A DNA stretch of 64,000 nucleotides from Clostridium mediterraneense (GCF_900091705.1 NZ_LT594783.1:1-64000); one strand, 5' to 3'. Positions 35,264-44,732 are shown, counted from the stretch's first letter. Notes: generated from the letters alone by a model not told the origin. Translations and numbers: made by a program.

Positions 35264-36616
35264 ATGAAACAAAATTTGAAAAAAAATATAGGATTATCTG
35301 CAGCAATTTCTACAGTAATTGGAATGGTTATAGGTTCTGGTGTATTTTTTAAACCTCAAGCAATTTTTACTTCAACACATGGTGCACCAGGTCTCGGAAT
35401 AATTGCTTGGATTATTGGAGGAATTATAACTATTTGTGCTGGATTAACTGCAGCTGAAGCCTCCGCAGCTATTACAGAAACTGGAGGAATGATGATATAT
35501 ATAAGAGAAATGTGGGGAGAAAAATTATCATTCTTAACAGGGTGGATGCAAACAGTTTTATATTATCCAGGAACTATAGCTGCTTTAGGTATTATCTTCT
35601 CAGAACAAGCTTGCCAATTATTAGGGCAGCCTAAATTAAAGCTCCCTATAGCAGTTGCTATAATATTATTCTTAGCTATTATGAATATAATAAGTTCCAA
35701 ATTAGGTGGGAGTATCCAAATTGTTGTTATGATTTTTAAAATTATTCCTTTAGCTTTATTAATAATATTCGGATTTATAAATGGGACAGGTAACAATCCA
35801 ATTCTTACTCCTCTTATAGGTAATGGCTTAAGTTTTGGTTCAGTTCTTGGTGAAGTTTTAATAGCAACATTATTCGCTTATGATGGCTGGATAAATGTTG
35901 GATCTCTTGCAGGAGAAATGAAAAATCCAGGAAAAGATTTACCTAAAGCTATAATAGGTGGAGTATCAATAGTTATGGCGGTTTACATAACTATAAATAT
36001 TGCTTTCCTTTGGGTTTTACCAGCTAATGAATTAGCAAATGTTTCAGCACCAGCTACACTTGTAGCAACTAAAATATTTGGCCCAATAGGTGGAAATATT
36101 ATTACTATAGGTATATTAATATCCGTATTTGGTACATTAAATGGTTTTCTATTAACTGGATCAAGGGTTTGTTATGCTTTATCATCTAAAGGGAATTTTC
36201 CTTTCAGTAATATTTTAAGTAAAATAAATAGTTCTGGTGTTCCTGCTAATTCAGTTATATTCTCTTCTACCCTTGGAATCATATATGCACTTTCAGGTCA
36301 ATTTAATTTATTAAGTAACCTAGCCATATTTACTATATGGATATTTTATATTTTTACTTTTGTTGGAGTAATAAAACTTAGAAAGACAAAACCTAATATG
36401 AAAAGACCATATAAAGTTATTGGATATCCCCTAATTCCTATAATAGCAATATTAGGAGGATTATTTGTTATACTTAATCAATTATTTATGGCTGGAATCT
36501 ACAGTTCATTAACATCTATTGGTGGACTTATAATAACATTACTAGGACTTCCTGTTTACTATTATTTAAAAACAAAAAATTCAAAATTTGATTATAATAA
36601 TAAGAAAGCTTCTTAA
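35264..36616 (+). CDS. APC-family amino acid permease, LAT/SteT-like, 450 aa
   Basis: About twelve membrane helices. The first contains the unwound substrate motif GMVIGSGVFFKP typical of the APC superfamily. Other family marks are GAPGLGIIAWIIGG, ITETGGMMIYIREMWGEKLSFLTGW and ATLFAYDGWINVGSLAGEMKNP. Relatives include the Bacillus Ser/Thr exchanger SteT and other L-type exchangers; the substrate is undefined. The ribosome binding site is AAGGAGGT. It is monocistronic. Confidence 0.88.
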   Translation: MKQNLKKNIGLSAAISTVIGMVIGSGVFFKPQAIFTSTHGAPGLGIIAWIIGGIITICAGLTAAEASAAITETGGMMIYIREMWGEKLSFLTGWMQTVLYYPGTIAALGIIFSEQACQLLGQPKLKLPIAVAIILFLAIMNIISSKLGGSIQIVVMIFKIIPLALLIIFGFINGTGNNPILTPLIGNGLSFGSVLGEVLIATLFAYDGWINVGSLAGEMKNPGKDLPKAIIGGVSIVMAVYITINIAFLWVLPANELANVSAPATLVATKIFGPIGGNIITIGILISVFGTLNGFLLTGSRVCYALSSKGNFPFSNILSKINSSGVPANSVIFSSTLGIIYALSGQFNLLSNLAIFTIWIFYIFTFVGVIKLRKTKPNMKRPYKVIGYPLIPIIAILGGLFVILNQLFMAGIYSSLTSIGGLIITLLGLPVYYYLKTKNSKFDYNNKKAS

Positions 36617-36663
36617 AATAAAAAATTTATGAGGAAGTTATTTTAAAAATAACTTCCTCATAA
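36617..36663. terminator. strong hairpin between permease and MATE genes
   Basis: The arms TTATGAGGAAGTTATTT/AAATAACTTCCTCATAA are a near-perfect stem. The T run is on the minus side (ATTTTTTA), so it may serve convergent transcription as well as the permease. Confidence 0.75.
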
Positions 36664-36746
36664 TTAAATATTATATATACCTTTAAATTAAAAGAGAATA
36701 TCAAAATAAAATTAAAATTCACCTTAATATCCTCTCTTTTAATACT

Positions 36747-38102
36747 TTATGCTATATTTTTAGCTTTCTCAAATTTTCCATATCCATATTTATATTTATA
36801 CTTATTAATAAATGTTAAAGCTACTACTGTTGATAAGCCTTCTGCAAATGGAATTGCAAGCCATACTCCATTTACTCCAATTGCCTTTGGTAGTAACATT
36901 ATTCCTATTATTATAAATATAAATGTTCTTAAAAATGATATTATTGCTGATGTTTTTCCATCTGAGAATGAAGTAAATAATGCTGATGAAAATATATTTA
37001 TCCCTGATACTAAAAAGCTTATAGAGAATAATAAAAATCCTTTAATAGCTATGCTAAATACCTCTGTTCCTCTTGGAGAAAAGATTGCTACTACATTAGC
37101 TCCAAATATTAAGGCTAATATAAATAATATTACAGAGCTAGTACATATAAATATTAAGCTATATTTTATAATTTTATTAAGCTCTTTTTTATCATCTTTT
37201 CCATAGTTATAACTTATTACAGGAGATACTCCCATTGAGAATCCTATAAATAAAGCTGTTATTAAAAATTGACAATATAGTACTATTGTCATAGCCGCTA
37301 CTCCATTACTTCCAAGATATCTAATCATAATTATATTAAATAATATTGTTGTAACTCCTGTAGCTAAATTAGTTACCATCTCTGAAGATCCATTTGTACA
37401 AGATTTAATTATAACTTTAAAATCTAAGTTTGGTTTTATAAAATATAATTGAGAGCTTTTCTGAAGAAAATAAATTATTCCTATAATAGAAGGTAGTAAA
37501 TTTCCTATACCTGTTGCATAAGCTGCTCCTGCTATTCCCATATCAAAAATAGATATAAAAACATAGTCAAGTATCATATTAGTACAACCACCTATTATTG
37601 TTAAAATCAATCCTAACTTAGGTTTACCAGCTGTTATTGTTAAAAATTGAAATAATAAATTTAATATAAGTGCTGGTACAAATAAAAGTGTAGGCATAAA
37701 GTAATCTTTACAATATTGAAGTAAATCACTTGTTGCTCCCATAGCTACTATTATTTGATTTGAAAATATAAATCCTACTATAGAACAAAATACTCCAACT
37801 AAAAATCCTACTAATATTATTAAAGTAAAATTGCTCTTTGCTTCCTCTTCCCTTTTTTCTCCTAATTTCTTAGCTATAACTGCACTTCCACCTGATGAGA
37901 ACATTACCCCAATTCCCATTATTATATTTATAAATGGATAAACTATATTTACTGCCGATAAAGCATCTGTACTTACAAATCTAGAAACAAAAACTCCATC
38001 TACTATAGAATATAAAGACGTAAAAATTAACATCATTATTGATGGTATTGTAAACATTATAAGTTTTCTAAAATTAAATTTTTGTGATATTGAATTTTCC
38101 AT
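36747..38102 (-). CDS. MATE-family efflux transporter, 451 aa
   Basis: The protein has twelve helices in two related halves (the first begins KLIMFTIPSIMMLIFTSLYSIVDGVFVSRFVSTDALSAVN, the second DFKVIIKSCTNGSSEMVTNLATG), as in DinF/NorM-related MATE exporters driven by H+ or Na+. It is divergent from a MerR-type regulator across 83 bases, with a 19-bp-spaced promoter, which strongly suggests inducible multidrug efflux. The ribosome binding site is AAAGGAG. Confidence 0.9.
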   Translation of the reverse strand: MENSISQKFNFRKLIMFTIPSIMMLIFTSLYSIVDGVFVSRFVSTDALSAVNIVYPFINIIMGIGVMFSSGGSAVIAKKLGEKREEEAKSNFTLIILVGFLVGVFCSIVGFIFSNQIIVAMGATSDLLQYCKDYFMPTLLFVPALILNLLFQFLTITAGKPKLGLILTIIGGCTNMILDYVFISIFDMGIAGAAYATGIGNLLPSIIGIIYFLQKSSQLYFIKPNLDFKVIIKSCTNGSSEMVTNLATGVTTILFNIIMIRYLGSNGVAAMTIVLYCQFLITALFIGFSMGVSPVISYNYGKDDKKELNKIIKYSLIFICTSSVILFILALIFGANVVAIFSPRGTEVFSIAIKGFLLFSISFLVSGINIFSSALFTSFSDGKTSAIISFLRTFIFIIIGIMLLPKAIGVNGVWLAIPFAEGLSTVVALTFINKYKYKYGYGKFEKAKNIA

Positions 38103-38137
38103 ATACTGCTCCTTTTCATTTTATGCTATCATAAATA

Positions 38138-38168
38138 AATATAAAGTATATTGTTACAATAGAGTCAA
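38138..38168 (-). promoter_or_regulatory. MerR-type promoter of the MATE gene
   Basis: On the minus strand, TTGACT and TATATT are 19 bases apart, the over-long spacing that MerR activators correct by twisting DNA. Inside the spacer is the perfect dyad ATTGTAACAAT, extended by weaker symmetry. Confidence 0.6.
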
Positions 38169-38185
38169 GGGGAGATTAAACATTT

Positions 38186-39034
38186 ATGAAAAATATTCCA
38201 CAAATATATTTTACAATTAGTGAATTTGCAAGGCTATGTAATGTAGGGAAGCAAACTCTTTATCATTATGATAAAATGGGGATATTTTCGCCTGAAATAA
38301 TAAAAGAAAATAACTATAGATATTATTCTTATAAGCAATTAGAGGTATTTTTCGCAATTAATATCTTAAAAGAAATTGGTATGCCTTTAAAAGACATAAA
38401 AAAATATTTAGATAAAAGAAATCCAGGAGAACTTATTAATCTCTTAGAGAAAGAAAAAGAAATTATAAATAATAAAATTACTAAATTAAACTATATAAAT
38501 AGTTTTATAGATAAAAAAATTGAAGCTACTAAAAGTTGTTTAGATACTAATTTAAATGATATAAAAATTATATATCTAGAAGAAGAACATTTTCTTGCTA
38601 CAAAAATTTCATCTGATTATGCTGGCAATAACTTATCTGAATATTTATTTGATAGTTTTAATGAGCATTTTTCCAATCATTTTGATGAAGCTATAAATAT
38701 AGGAATAGAATCTTGTAATCTTTTAGGTACTATTATTAATTATAAAAATATAAAAAACAAAAAATATTTTAACTATTCTTATATATATACAAAACTATAT
38801 GATAAGTATACAAAGTTTAGCAATTATACTAAAACAAAGGGATCTTATTTAGTTTGCTATCATAAAGGAAGTTATTATAATACAGAAATAAGTTATAAAA
38901 AAATATTAAACTTTATAAATAAAAATAATATTTTAACTGAAGGTAACTTTTTTGAAGAGGTTATCTTAGATGATTTATCTGTTAAAGGTTATGATAATTA
39001 TATTATTAAAATTATGATTAAAATTAATATATAA
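38186..39034 (+). CDS. MerR-family regulator with effector domain, 282 aa
   Basis: The N-terminal winged helix is clear (FTISEFARLCNVGKQTLYHYDKMGIFSPE.. then NYRYYSYKQLEVFFAINILKEIGMPLKDIKKYL), followed by a dimerising helix (about 80-125). The C-terminal domain of about 155 residues is probably the ligand-binding GyrI-like/BmrR type, by position and size; it is divergent in sequence and Tyr/Asn-rich. It is probably the activator of the divergent MATE gene. The ribosome binding site GGGGAG is 11 bases from the ATG. Confidence 0.85.
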   Translation: MKNIPQIYFTISEFARLCNVGKQTLYHYDKMGIFSPEIIKENNYRYYSYKQLEVFFAINILKEIGMPLKDIKKYLDKRNPGELINLLEKEKEIINNKITKLNYINSFIDKKIEATKSCLDTNLNDIKIIYLEEEHFLATKISSDYAGNNLSEYLFDSFNEHFSNHFDEAINIGIESCNLLGTIINYKNIKNKKYFNYSYIYTKLYDKYTKFSNYTKTKGSYLVCYHKGSYYNTEISYKKILNFINKNNILTEGNFFEEVILDDLSVKGYDNYIIKIMIKINI

Positions 39035-39137
39035 AATATAACTCTTTTTATTTATAAAATACACACGAACTTAATAAAAACATACAATAATTAATGAAAT
39101 ATATATCTAAAATTTTAAATATATAAATAAAAAGGGC

Positions 39138-41468
39138 GTGAGTAAAATAGATAAGCAAACTAGGAAAAATAGAAAAAATAATCCCTCTACTAGGAAGGCC
39201 GTAAATAGGAACAATACTTCAACTACTAGAAAAGTTATATCTAAGAATAAAATTTCTGATTCTGATTTATCTACTAAAACTACCTTAACTTCCAAAACTA
39301 AAGTAGCTAAAAATTCTAAAAAAACTACTTCAAATATAAATAATAAAGTAGCTAACAAAACTAAAATACCTAATAATAAAACCTTAGATAAAACTAATTT
39401 AGACGTAAGTGATATAAAAGCTACTGTATCTAAAAATAATATTTTATATACTAAAGATAATACAGAAAATACGGAAAATTCAATTAGTAAAACTGAAGTA
39501 CTTACAAAAGAAATTTTAGCTAATGAGAATATATTAGAAATAAATAATAACTTAGCTAGTAAACCTACTATAGTCTCTAAAGAAGAAATAGAAAATGATA
39601 CTACTTTAACTAATATTGATGTTAATATCGATTCTGATGTTTTAACTCAGCAAACAGATACTGATACTAATACTGAAAATACTTTAGATAATGAAGTTAT
39701 CTTAGAGGAAGTTATACCTGTATCTAATAATAATACTACTATTAATAATAGTACTACTACTGATACTGACACTAATATTAATAATAATACTACTGATATT
39801 AATAATAAAAATCATGAGAATCATGGAAATATAGTATCTAATGATGAGATTGATAGTACTTATACTCAATCTAAATTTAATAGATTATTTAACCAATATA
39901 CTCCTTATGTTAAACCTGAAGTAAATCCTGCAAATCCTAATACTATTCCTAAATTTGTAGACTTATTACCAAAACCTAAAATAGCAACTCCACTTAAAAT
40001 TAATAAAGAAGAAAATACTTATAATAGGGCTTGCTATAATATCTCTATGGAAGAAACTACTCATAAATTTAATAAATTCTTCCCTCCTACAACAGTTTGG
40101 GGTTATGATGGTTTATATCCTGGTCCAACTATAGAAGCTAAAAAAGATACTCCTATTTATGTTAAGTGGACAAACAATTTACCTGAAAAACATCTCTTAC
40201 CTGTTGATCATACTCTTCATGGTACTAATGATACACCTGATGTAAGAAGTGTTGTCCATCTTCATGGCGCTAATGTAGAATCTGAAAGTGATGGAAGCCC
40301 AGATGCTTGGTATACAAAAAACTATACAGCTGTTGGACCTAAATTTACTAAAAAAATATATAAATATACTAACCATCAACCTGGTACTATGTTATGGTAT
40401 CATGATCATACTCTTGGAAGTACTAGATTAAATGTTTACGCCGGACTTGCTGGCCTTTATATAATAAGAGACAGTTTAGAAAAACGCTTAAATCTACCAA
40501 GTGGTGATTATGAATATCCTATTATGATTCAAGATAAATCATTTAATGATGATGGCTCATTATTCTATCCTGATGGACCAACTCCACCAGCACCTGTTAC
40601 TCCTTCAATAGCTGGAGGATTCTTTGGAGATACAATAGTTGTAAATGGTAAGACATGGCCTTATCTAAATGTTGAACCAAGAAAATATCGTTTTAGAATA
40701 ATAAATACTTGTAATGCAAGACCTTTAACTTTAAATCTATCAAATGATGAAGATTTTTATCAAATAGGTACTGATGGTGGCTTTGTTCATCATACAGCTA
40801 TTCTTAAAAATTTCTCTTTAGAACCAGCTGAAAGAATAGATGTAATAGTTGACTTCTCAAAATCATATGGTAAAACAATAGATTTATTAAATACTGGATT
40901 TAATGCTGATAGACATACTGGTGTAATAATGAGATTTAAAGTATGCACTCCTCTAAAAGGTCCAGATAGAACTTCTATACCATCAATGCTTTCTACTACA
41001 GTTCATATAGATGAAAACTTAGCTACAAAAGCTAGAAATTTGCCACTTTCACAATCAATAGATGAATTTGGAAGACCTTTAATGTTACTTGATAATAGAA
41101 TGTGGAGTGATCCTACAACTGAAACACCAAAACTAGATAGTATTGAAATTTGGAATCTAATTAATACTTTCCCATTCCCACATCCTATTCATGTTCATCT
41201 AGTTCAATTTATGATTTTAGATAGAATACCTTATGATGTTGAATTATATCAAGAAACAGGTGAAATTAAATTTACAGGCCCAGCTGAAGAACCACACCCA
41301 TATGAAATAGGATTTAAAGATACCTGTAGTGCTGAAGCTGGAAAAGTTACTAGAATAGCTATGCAGTTTAAAGATTTTGCAGGAGAATTTGCATGGCACT
41401 GTCATGTTCTTGAACATGAAGATCATGATATGATGAGACCTCTTAGAGTTTTAAAAAATAATTTGTAA
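39138..41468 (+). CDS. cotA: CotA-like multicopper oxidase with 270-residue low-complexity extension, 776 aa
   Basis: From residue about 271 (PKFVDLLPKPK) to the end the protein follows Bacillus CotA, the laccase/bilirubin oxidase of the spore coat. All copper motifs are present: VVHLHGA, MLWYHDHT, HPIHVHLVQF and AWHCHVLEHEDHDMM with the axial Met. Before it lie about 270 residues rich in Lys, Asn, Thr and Ser, first strongly basic (TRKNRKNNPSTRK), later acidic and Thr/Asn/Asp-rich. The only start upstream is GTG 39138, with AAAGGG unusually close. No signal peptide is present. The long extension is absent from Bacillus CotA. Confidence 0.85.
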   Translation: MSKIDKQTRKNRKNNPSTRKAVNRNNTSTTRKVISKNKISDSDLSTKTTLTSKTKVAKNSKKTTSNINNKVANKTKIPNNKTLDKTNLDVSDIKATVSKNNILYTKDNTENTENSISKTEVLTKEILANENILEINNNLASKPTIVSKEEIENDTTLTNIDVNIDSDVLTQQTDTDTNTENTLDNEVILEEVIPVSNNNTTINNSTTTDTDTNINNNTTDINNKNHENHGNIVSNDEIDSTYTQSKFNRLFNQYTPYVKPEVNPANPNTIPKFVDLLPKPKIATPLKINKEENTYNRACYNISMEETTHKFNKFFPPTTVWGYDGLYPGPTIEAKKDTPIYVKWTNNLPEKHLLPVDHTLHGTNDTPDVRSVVHLHGANVESESDGSPDAWYTKNYTAVGPKFTKKIYKYTNHQPGTMLWYHDHTLGSTRLNVYAGLAGLYIIRDSLEKRLNLPSGDYEYPIMIQDKSFNDDGSLFYPDGPTPPAPVTPSIAGGFFGDTIVVNGKTWPYLNVEPRKYRFRIINTCNARPLTLNLSNDEDFYQIGTDGGFVHHTAILKNFSLEPAERIDVIVDFSKSYGKTIDLLNTGFNADRHTGVIMRFKVCTPLKGPDRTSIPSMLSTTVHIDENLATKARNLPLSQSIDEFGRPLMLLDNRMWSDPTTETPKLDSIEIWNLINTFPFPHPIHVHLVQFMILDRIPYDVELYQETGEIKFTGPAEEPHPYEIGFKDTCSAEAGKVTRIAMQFKDFAGEFAWHCHVLEHEDHDMMRPLRVLKNNL

Positions 41469-41516
41469 AAAGTATAACCTTTTAAGTATATTGATTTATA
41501 CTTAAAAGGTTATTCA
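41464..41516. terminator. bidirectional terminator between cotA and fructokinase
   Basis: The arms ATAACCTTTTAAGTATA/TATACTTAAAAGGTTAT are flanked by A and T residues. Confidence 0.8.
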
Positions 41517-41542
41517 TTAATAATTTATTTTTATTCAAATAT

Positions 41543-42481
41543 TTAAATTACTTCACTTAAAGTAGGCATTGAAGATATTGCTCCATAATTTGTACAAGTA
41601 ATTGCTCCTACTTTATTAGCAAATAAAATTATATCTCTCCACTCTTCTCTGCTAATATTTTTCTTATCCTTAATATCTGCTAATTGTTTTAATACTGCTC
41701 CAACAAATGAATCTCCAGCTCCTGTTGAATCTACTTGTTTAATCTTAATTGTTGGAATTATTTCTTTATCTCCATTAATACTTAAATAAGTTCCCTTAGA
41801 GCCTAAAGTTACACTTACAACACTAACTCCTAAATCATGTAACTTATTAACTCCAGCATCTAAATCTTTTTCCTTAGTAATTAAAAATAATTCTTCATCA
41901 CTAAGTTTAGCAAAATTACTAAACTTTAAATATTCCTTACAATCACTTATAAACCCTTCTAACATATCTTCTTTAATTAAAGTATCTCTATAATTAGGAT
42001 CAAAAGATACATATATGTCATTTTCTTTTGCATAGTCTAATAATTTAAAGTATGTCTTTTTTAACTCTCCATCTAAAAATCCTGTTGCTGAACCAAAATG
42101 AATTATATCTAAGTTTCCTATTTCCTTTAAATTTATATTTTCAAAAGAATATTGTCCATCACTACCTCTTAGAAAATCAAAATTACGCTCACCATTTTTA
42201 TCAATACCCACTAATGCCATTGTAGTTGTTCCCTTTTCTACAAGCATATCTGTATTTACATTTAAATCATTTAATAGTTCTACTAAAAACTTCCCATTAA
42301 AATCATTTCCAACTTGCCCTAAAAAATATGAATTTCCTTCAAGTTTACTTATTGCAGCAGCAACATTAGCTGGAGCTCCTCCTGCCTTCTTCTCAAATTT
42401 TATTCCATCTTTTAATCCCTTATTATCAACACAAACCATATCAATTAAAAGTTCACCTATACAAAAAATCTTACTACTCAT
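41543..42481 (-). CDS. PfkB-family sugar kinase, probably fructokinase, 312 aa
   Basis: Ribokinase-like fold: N-terminal CIGELLIDMVC, the di-Gly switch KKAGGAPANVAAAISKLEG, and the C-terminal signature VDSTGAGDSFVGAVL with the catalytic Asp at about 256. The FDPNYRDTL segment is typical of fructokinases (ScrK). It would phosphorylate fructose or a related ketose in the cytoplasm. It is downstream of the cyclase-family gene by 34 bases in the same direction, forming an operon probably controlled by the RpiR regulator next to it. Confidence 0.88.
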   Translation of the reverse strand: MSSKIFCIGELLIDMVCVDNKGLKDGIKFEKKAGGAPANVAAAISKLEGNSYFLGQVGNDFNGKFLVELLNDLNVNTDMLVEKGTTTMALVGIDKNGERNFDFLRGSDGQYSFENINLKEIGNLDIIHFGSATGFLDGELKKTYFKLLDYAKENDIYVSFDPNYRDTLIKEDMLEGFISDCKEYLKFSNFAKLSDEELFLITKEKDLDAGVNKLHDLGVSVVSVTLGSKGTYLSINGDKEIIPTIKIKQVDSTGAGDSFVGAVLKQLADIKDKKNISREEWRDIILFANKVGAITCTNYGAISSMPTLSEVI

Positions 42482-42515
42482 AACTCTTCCTCTTAATAAA
42501 TAATTATTTTAATAT

Positions 42516-43127
42516 CTAAAATTCAACTAATAATCTTGCAGGAAATGCATCTAAGCCTTCTATCTTCATAGGCATACAATATACTTTAAAATCTTTTTCA
42601 GGGATTTTATCAAGATTAGCTAAATTCTCTATTGCATATGTTTTATTTTCTCCTAAAAATACATCTATAAGTCCATGATTTCTACTTTTTCCAAGTCCTA
42701 AAGTATCTATTCCGATCATATTTACTTTTTTAGAAACTAAATACTCCATAACTTCCATAGAAATTTCAGGGTGATTATTATACTTCTCCTCATCTTCGAA
42801 ATACTTATCCCAATTAGTTTGAAAAAATACAAATACCCCTTCTTTTACAAGAGATAAATCTAAATCTTCTAAAGTAATAGCTCTATTTGTTATATGTGAA
42901 ACATCAAATTTAATTCCATCTGCTATTAATCTTTCAGTTTCTAAAATATTTTTTTCTGACATCACATCTATATGAGTCCCCATATTATGCACATCACAAG
43001 AAAAATTAGTAGTTGTATATTCTTTTCCACTACTTGAATGTCTTTTTACCTTTTCGACTTTTAATGGCTCAGAACCCTTTCTATAAACTCGTCCAATTCT
43101 AGTTGTCTGTGTTATATCTATTAACAT
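42516..43127 (-). CDS. cyclase-family (kynurenine formamidase-like) hydrolase, 203 aa
   Basis: The defining metal motif HxGTHxD reads VHNMGTHIDVM, and further family features are LIDITQ at the start and GIDTLGLGKSRNHGLIDVFL. Members of this metal-dependent family hydrolyse N-formylkynurenine or other amides and lactones. Coupling to a sugar kinase suggests a sugar-derived substrate, perhaps a lactone, but this is inference. The ribosome binding site is AAGGAGG. It is first gene of the operon with the fructokinase. Confidence 0.85.
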   Translation of the reverse strand: MLIDITQTTRIGRVYRKGSEPLKVEKVKRHSSSGKEYTTTNFSCDVHNMGTHIDVMSEKNILETERLIADGIKFDVSHITNRAITLEDLDLSLVKEGVFVFFQTNWDKYFEDEEKYNNHPEISMEVMEYLVSKKVNMIGIDTLGLGKSRNHGLIDVFLGENKTYAIENLANLDKIPEKDFKVYCMPMKIEGLDAFPARLLVEF

Positions 43128-43188
43128 AATATCCTCCTTAATTTTAAAAATATATTTTACTTATTTTAAGTCTATATTATCTCTAATT

Positions 43189-43235
43189 ATTATAAGTTAA
43201 TTAAACATGTTTTTATATTAAAATAACATGTTTTT
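43189..43235 (-). promoter_or_regulatory. twin AACATGTT boxes upstream of the cyclase-fructokinase operon
   Basis: Two copies of the palindrome AACATGTT (43204-43211 and 43225-43232), each followed by TTT, lie with centres exactly 21 bases apart, two turns of the helix. A TATAAT on the minus strand (43189-43194) follows without a good -35. This arrangement suggests a dimer-of-dimers binding site, presumably for the adjacent RpiR protein. Confidence 0.45.
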
Positions 43236-43306
43236 TTATCTTTATTTTTCAACAACAAAAATGTCTTTTTATGTATAATTATGTCAAAGATAAATATAGT
43301 AAAAGT

Positions 43307-44011
43307 TTAGATATAACTAACTATATACTCAAAGATAAATAATAATTCTGGGAAAAATGTATCAATAGAATTCATCATATTAATATTATTCTTTTGTGAA
43401 TCTATTATTAATGGAATGGTAGATAAATCAATTATTCTTGAGTTATCTTTACCTACAAAGCTTATAATCTCAATTCCATTTTTATTTGCTTTTTCTAAGA
43501 TTTCTATCATTCTAAGATTTTCTCCTGAATGAGATATAGCAATTATAAGATTCTCCTCACTATATTTATCAGATAAAAATTGCATATGAAGATTAGAAAT
43601 ACTTTTAAATCCCTTTAAAAGAAGTTTTTCATTCATATAATTACATATTATCTGAGATAAACCAGAACCAACTAATATTATTTGTTTATCTTTATACTTA
43701 TTAAATAGTTTTATTATATCTTCCTTATTATTTTTTAAAATATTAAAACTATTTATGTTTAATTCTATATTATTATCTTGTTTATCAGACATAGTTGATG
43801 AATAACTTATATGATAAATAAGATCTGAATATCCTTCAAAACCAAGCTTTTTACAAAGCTTATATATAGACGTAGTAGAAGTAAAATTTTCTTTTGCTAC
43901 TGTTCTAATACCAATTTTTTTTAAGGAATTTGCATTTTTATATAAATAACTAAGTAAATTTTTTTCTAGTTTAGTCAGTTGATATTTGTTAGTGAAATAC
44001 TCTAAGTTCAT
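43307..44011 (-). CDS. RpiR/MurR-family transcriptional regulator with SIS domain, 234 aa
   Basis: The N-terminal HTH_6 region (about 10-75: FTSTTSIYKLCKKLGFEGYSDLIYHI) precedes a SIS sugar-phosphate-binding domain (about 95-234: IILVGSGLSQIICNYMNEKLLLKGF, then LIIAISHSGENLRMIEIL). Such proteins sense phosphosugars and control sugar operons. The frame opens at 44032, but GAGGTGAT directly before ATG 44011 makes that the likely start. It is divergent from the RarA-C/EIIC pair by about 65 bases and upstream of the cyclase-fructokinase operon. Confidence 0.9.
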   Translation of the reverse strand: MNLEYFTNKYQLTKLEKNLLSYLYKNANSLKKIGIRTVAKENFTSTTSIYKLCKKLGFEGYSDLIYHISYSSTMSDKQDNNIELNINSFNILKNNKEDIIKLFNKYKDKQIILVGSGLSQIICNYMNEKLLLKGFKSISNLHMQFLSDKYSEENLIIAISHSGENLRMIEILEKANKNGIEIISFVGKDNSRIIDLSTIPLIIDSQKNNINMMNSIDTFFPELLFIFEYIVSYI

Positions 44012-44076
44012 TAATATCACCTCAACTATCATTATATATAAATTGTTAATTTGAGTAAATAAAGGAGAGAAAATCT

Positions 44077-44691
44077 ATGACAACAAAATTTATTACAGAT
44101 CCTTGGGCAAGAATAACAACAAGAAATGGACTAGCAGCAGATGAAGTTATCTCTGCTCTTCAAAAATCAATAAGAAGAGGTTGGACAGAAAAAGCTTGTG
44201 AATTTGCTTATGAAATGTACATAACATCACCTCAAATGGAAGAAAAACTTTGGAGAAGACTTCTTTCAATATCAGTTGAAGATATTGGAATGGCTAATCC
44301 TAATGCTGCTATTCTAGTTAAAAATCTTAATGATATGAGAAGAGAATTTGATTATGCAGATGCTGATAGAGCTATGTTCTTTATTCATGCAATAAGATAT
44401 CTTGCAGAAAGTGAAAAAGATAGATCAAGTGACCTATTAAAAAATATTGTTATTAAGAGTTTTGCAATGGGCTATGTTCCTGAAATACCAGATATAGCTT
44501 TAGATAAACATACAGTAAGAGGTGCTGCTATGGGAAGAGATTCATTCCACTTCTTACATGAAGCAAGTAAGGTAATTCCTGAAGCTAATATTACTAATGA
44601 TTATAAAGAACGTTACAATGAAATATTAAAAAGCTATGATCCTGAAAAAGTAGTTGAATCAGCTTTTGCTTTTAACAAATGGCAATTTTAA
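44077..44691 (+). CDS. free-standing RarA/MgsA C-terminal domain protein, 204 aa
   Basis: The sequence matches the C-terminal (MgsA_C) part of the recombination factor RarA, with DEVISALQKSIRRG, EEKLWRRLLSISVEDIGMANPNA and a later HTVRGAAMGRDSFHFLHEAS. The AAA+ ATPase domain is completely missing: no Walker A or B. It begins with its own ATG behind AAAGGAGAG, so this is not a fragment by frameshift. It precedes a PTS EIIC gene by 41 bases. The domain tetramerises RarA; what it does alone in a sugar operon is not known to me. Confidence 0.85.
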   Translation: MTTKFITDPWARITTRNGLAADEVISALQKSIRRGWTEKACEFAYEMYITSPQMEEKLWRRLLSISVEDIGMANPNAAILVKNLNDMRREFDYADADRAMFFIHAIRYLAESEKDRSSDLLKNIVIKSFAMGYVPEIPDIALDKHTVRGAAMGRDSFHFLHEASKVIPEANITNDYKERYNEILKSYDPEKVVESAFAFNKWQF

Positions 44692-44732
44692 TTATTAATA
44701 CTATATAAACAATAGATTGAGAGGTACAAAGA

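Noticed and set aside
39107-39358. Reverse-strand ORF opposite the cotA extension
   Set aside because: Hydrophobic Leu/Phe/Val-rich shadow produced by the Lys/Asn/Thr-rich coding strand.
43196-43240. Terminator of the RpiR gene at the AACATGTT boxes
   Set aside because: The pairing is imperfect and the T run is on the opposite strand; two equal palindromes at 21-bp spacing fit operator sites better.
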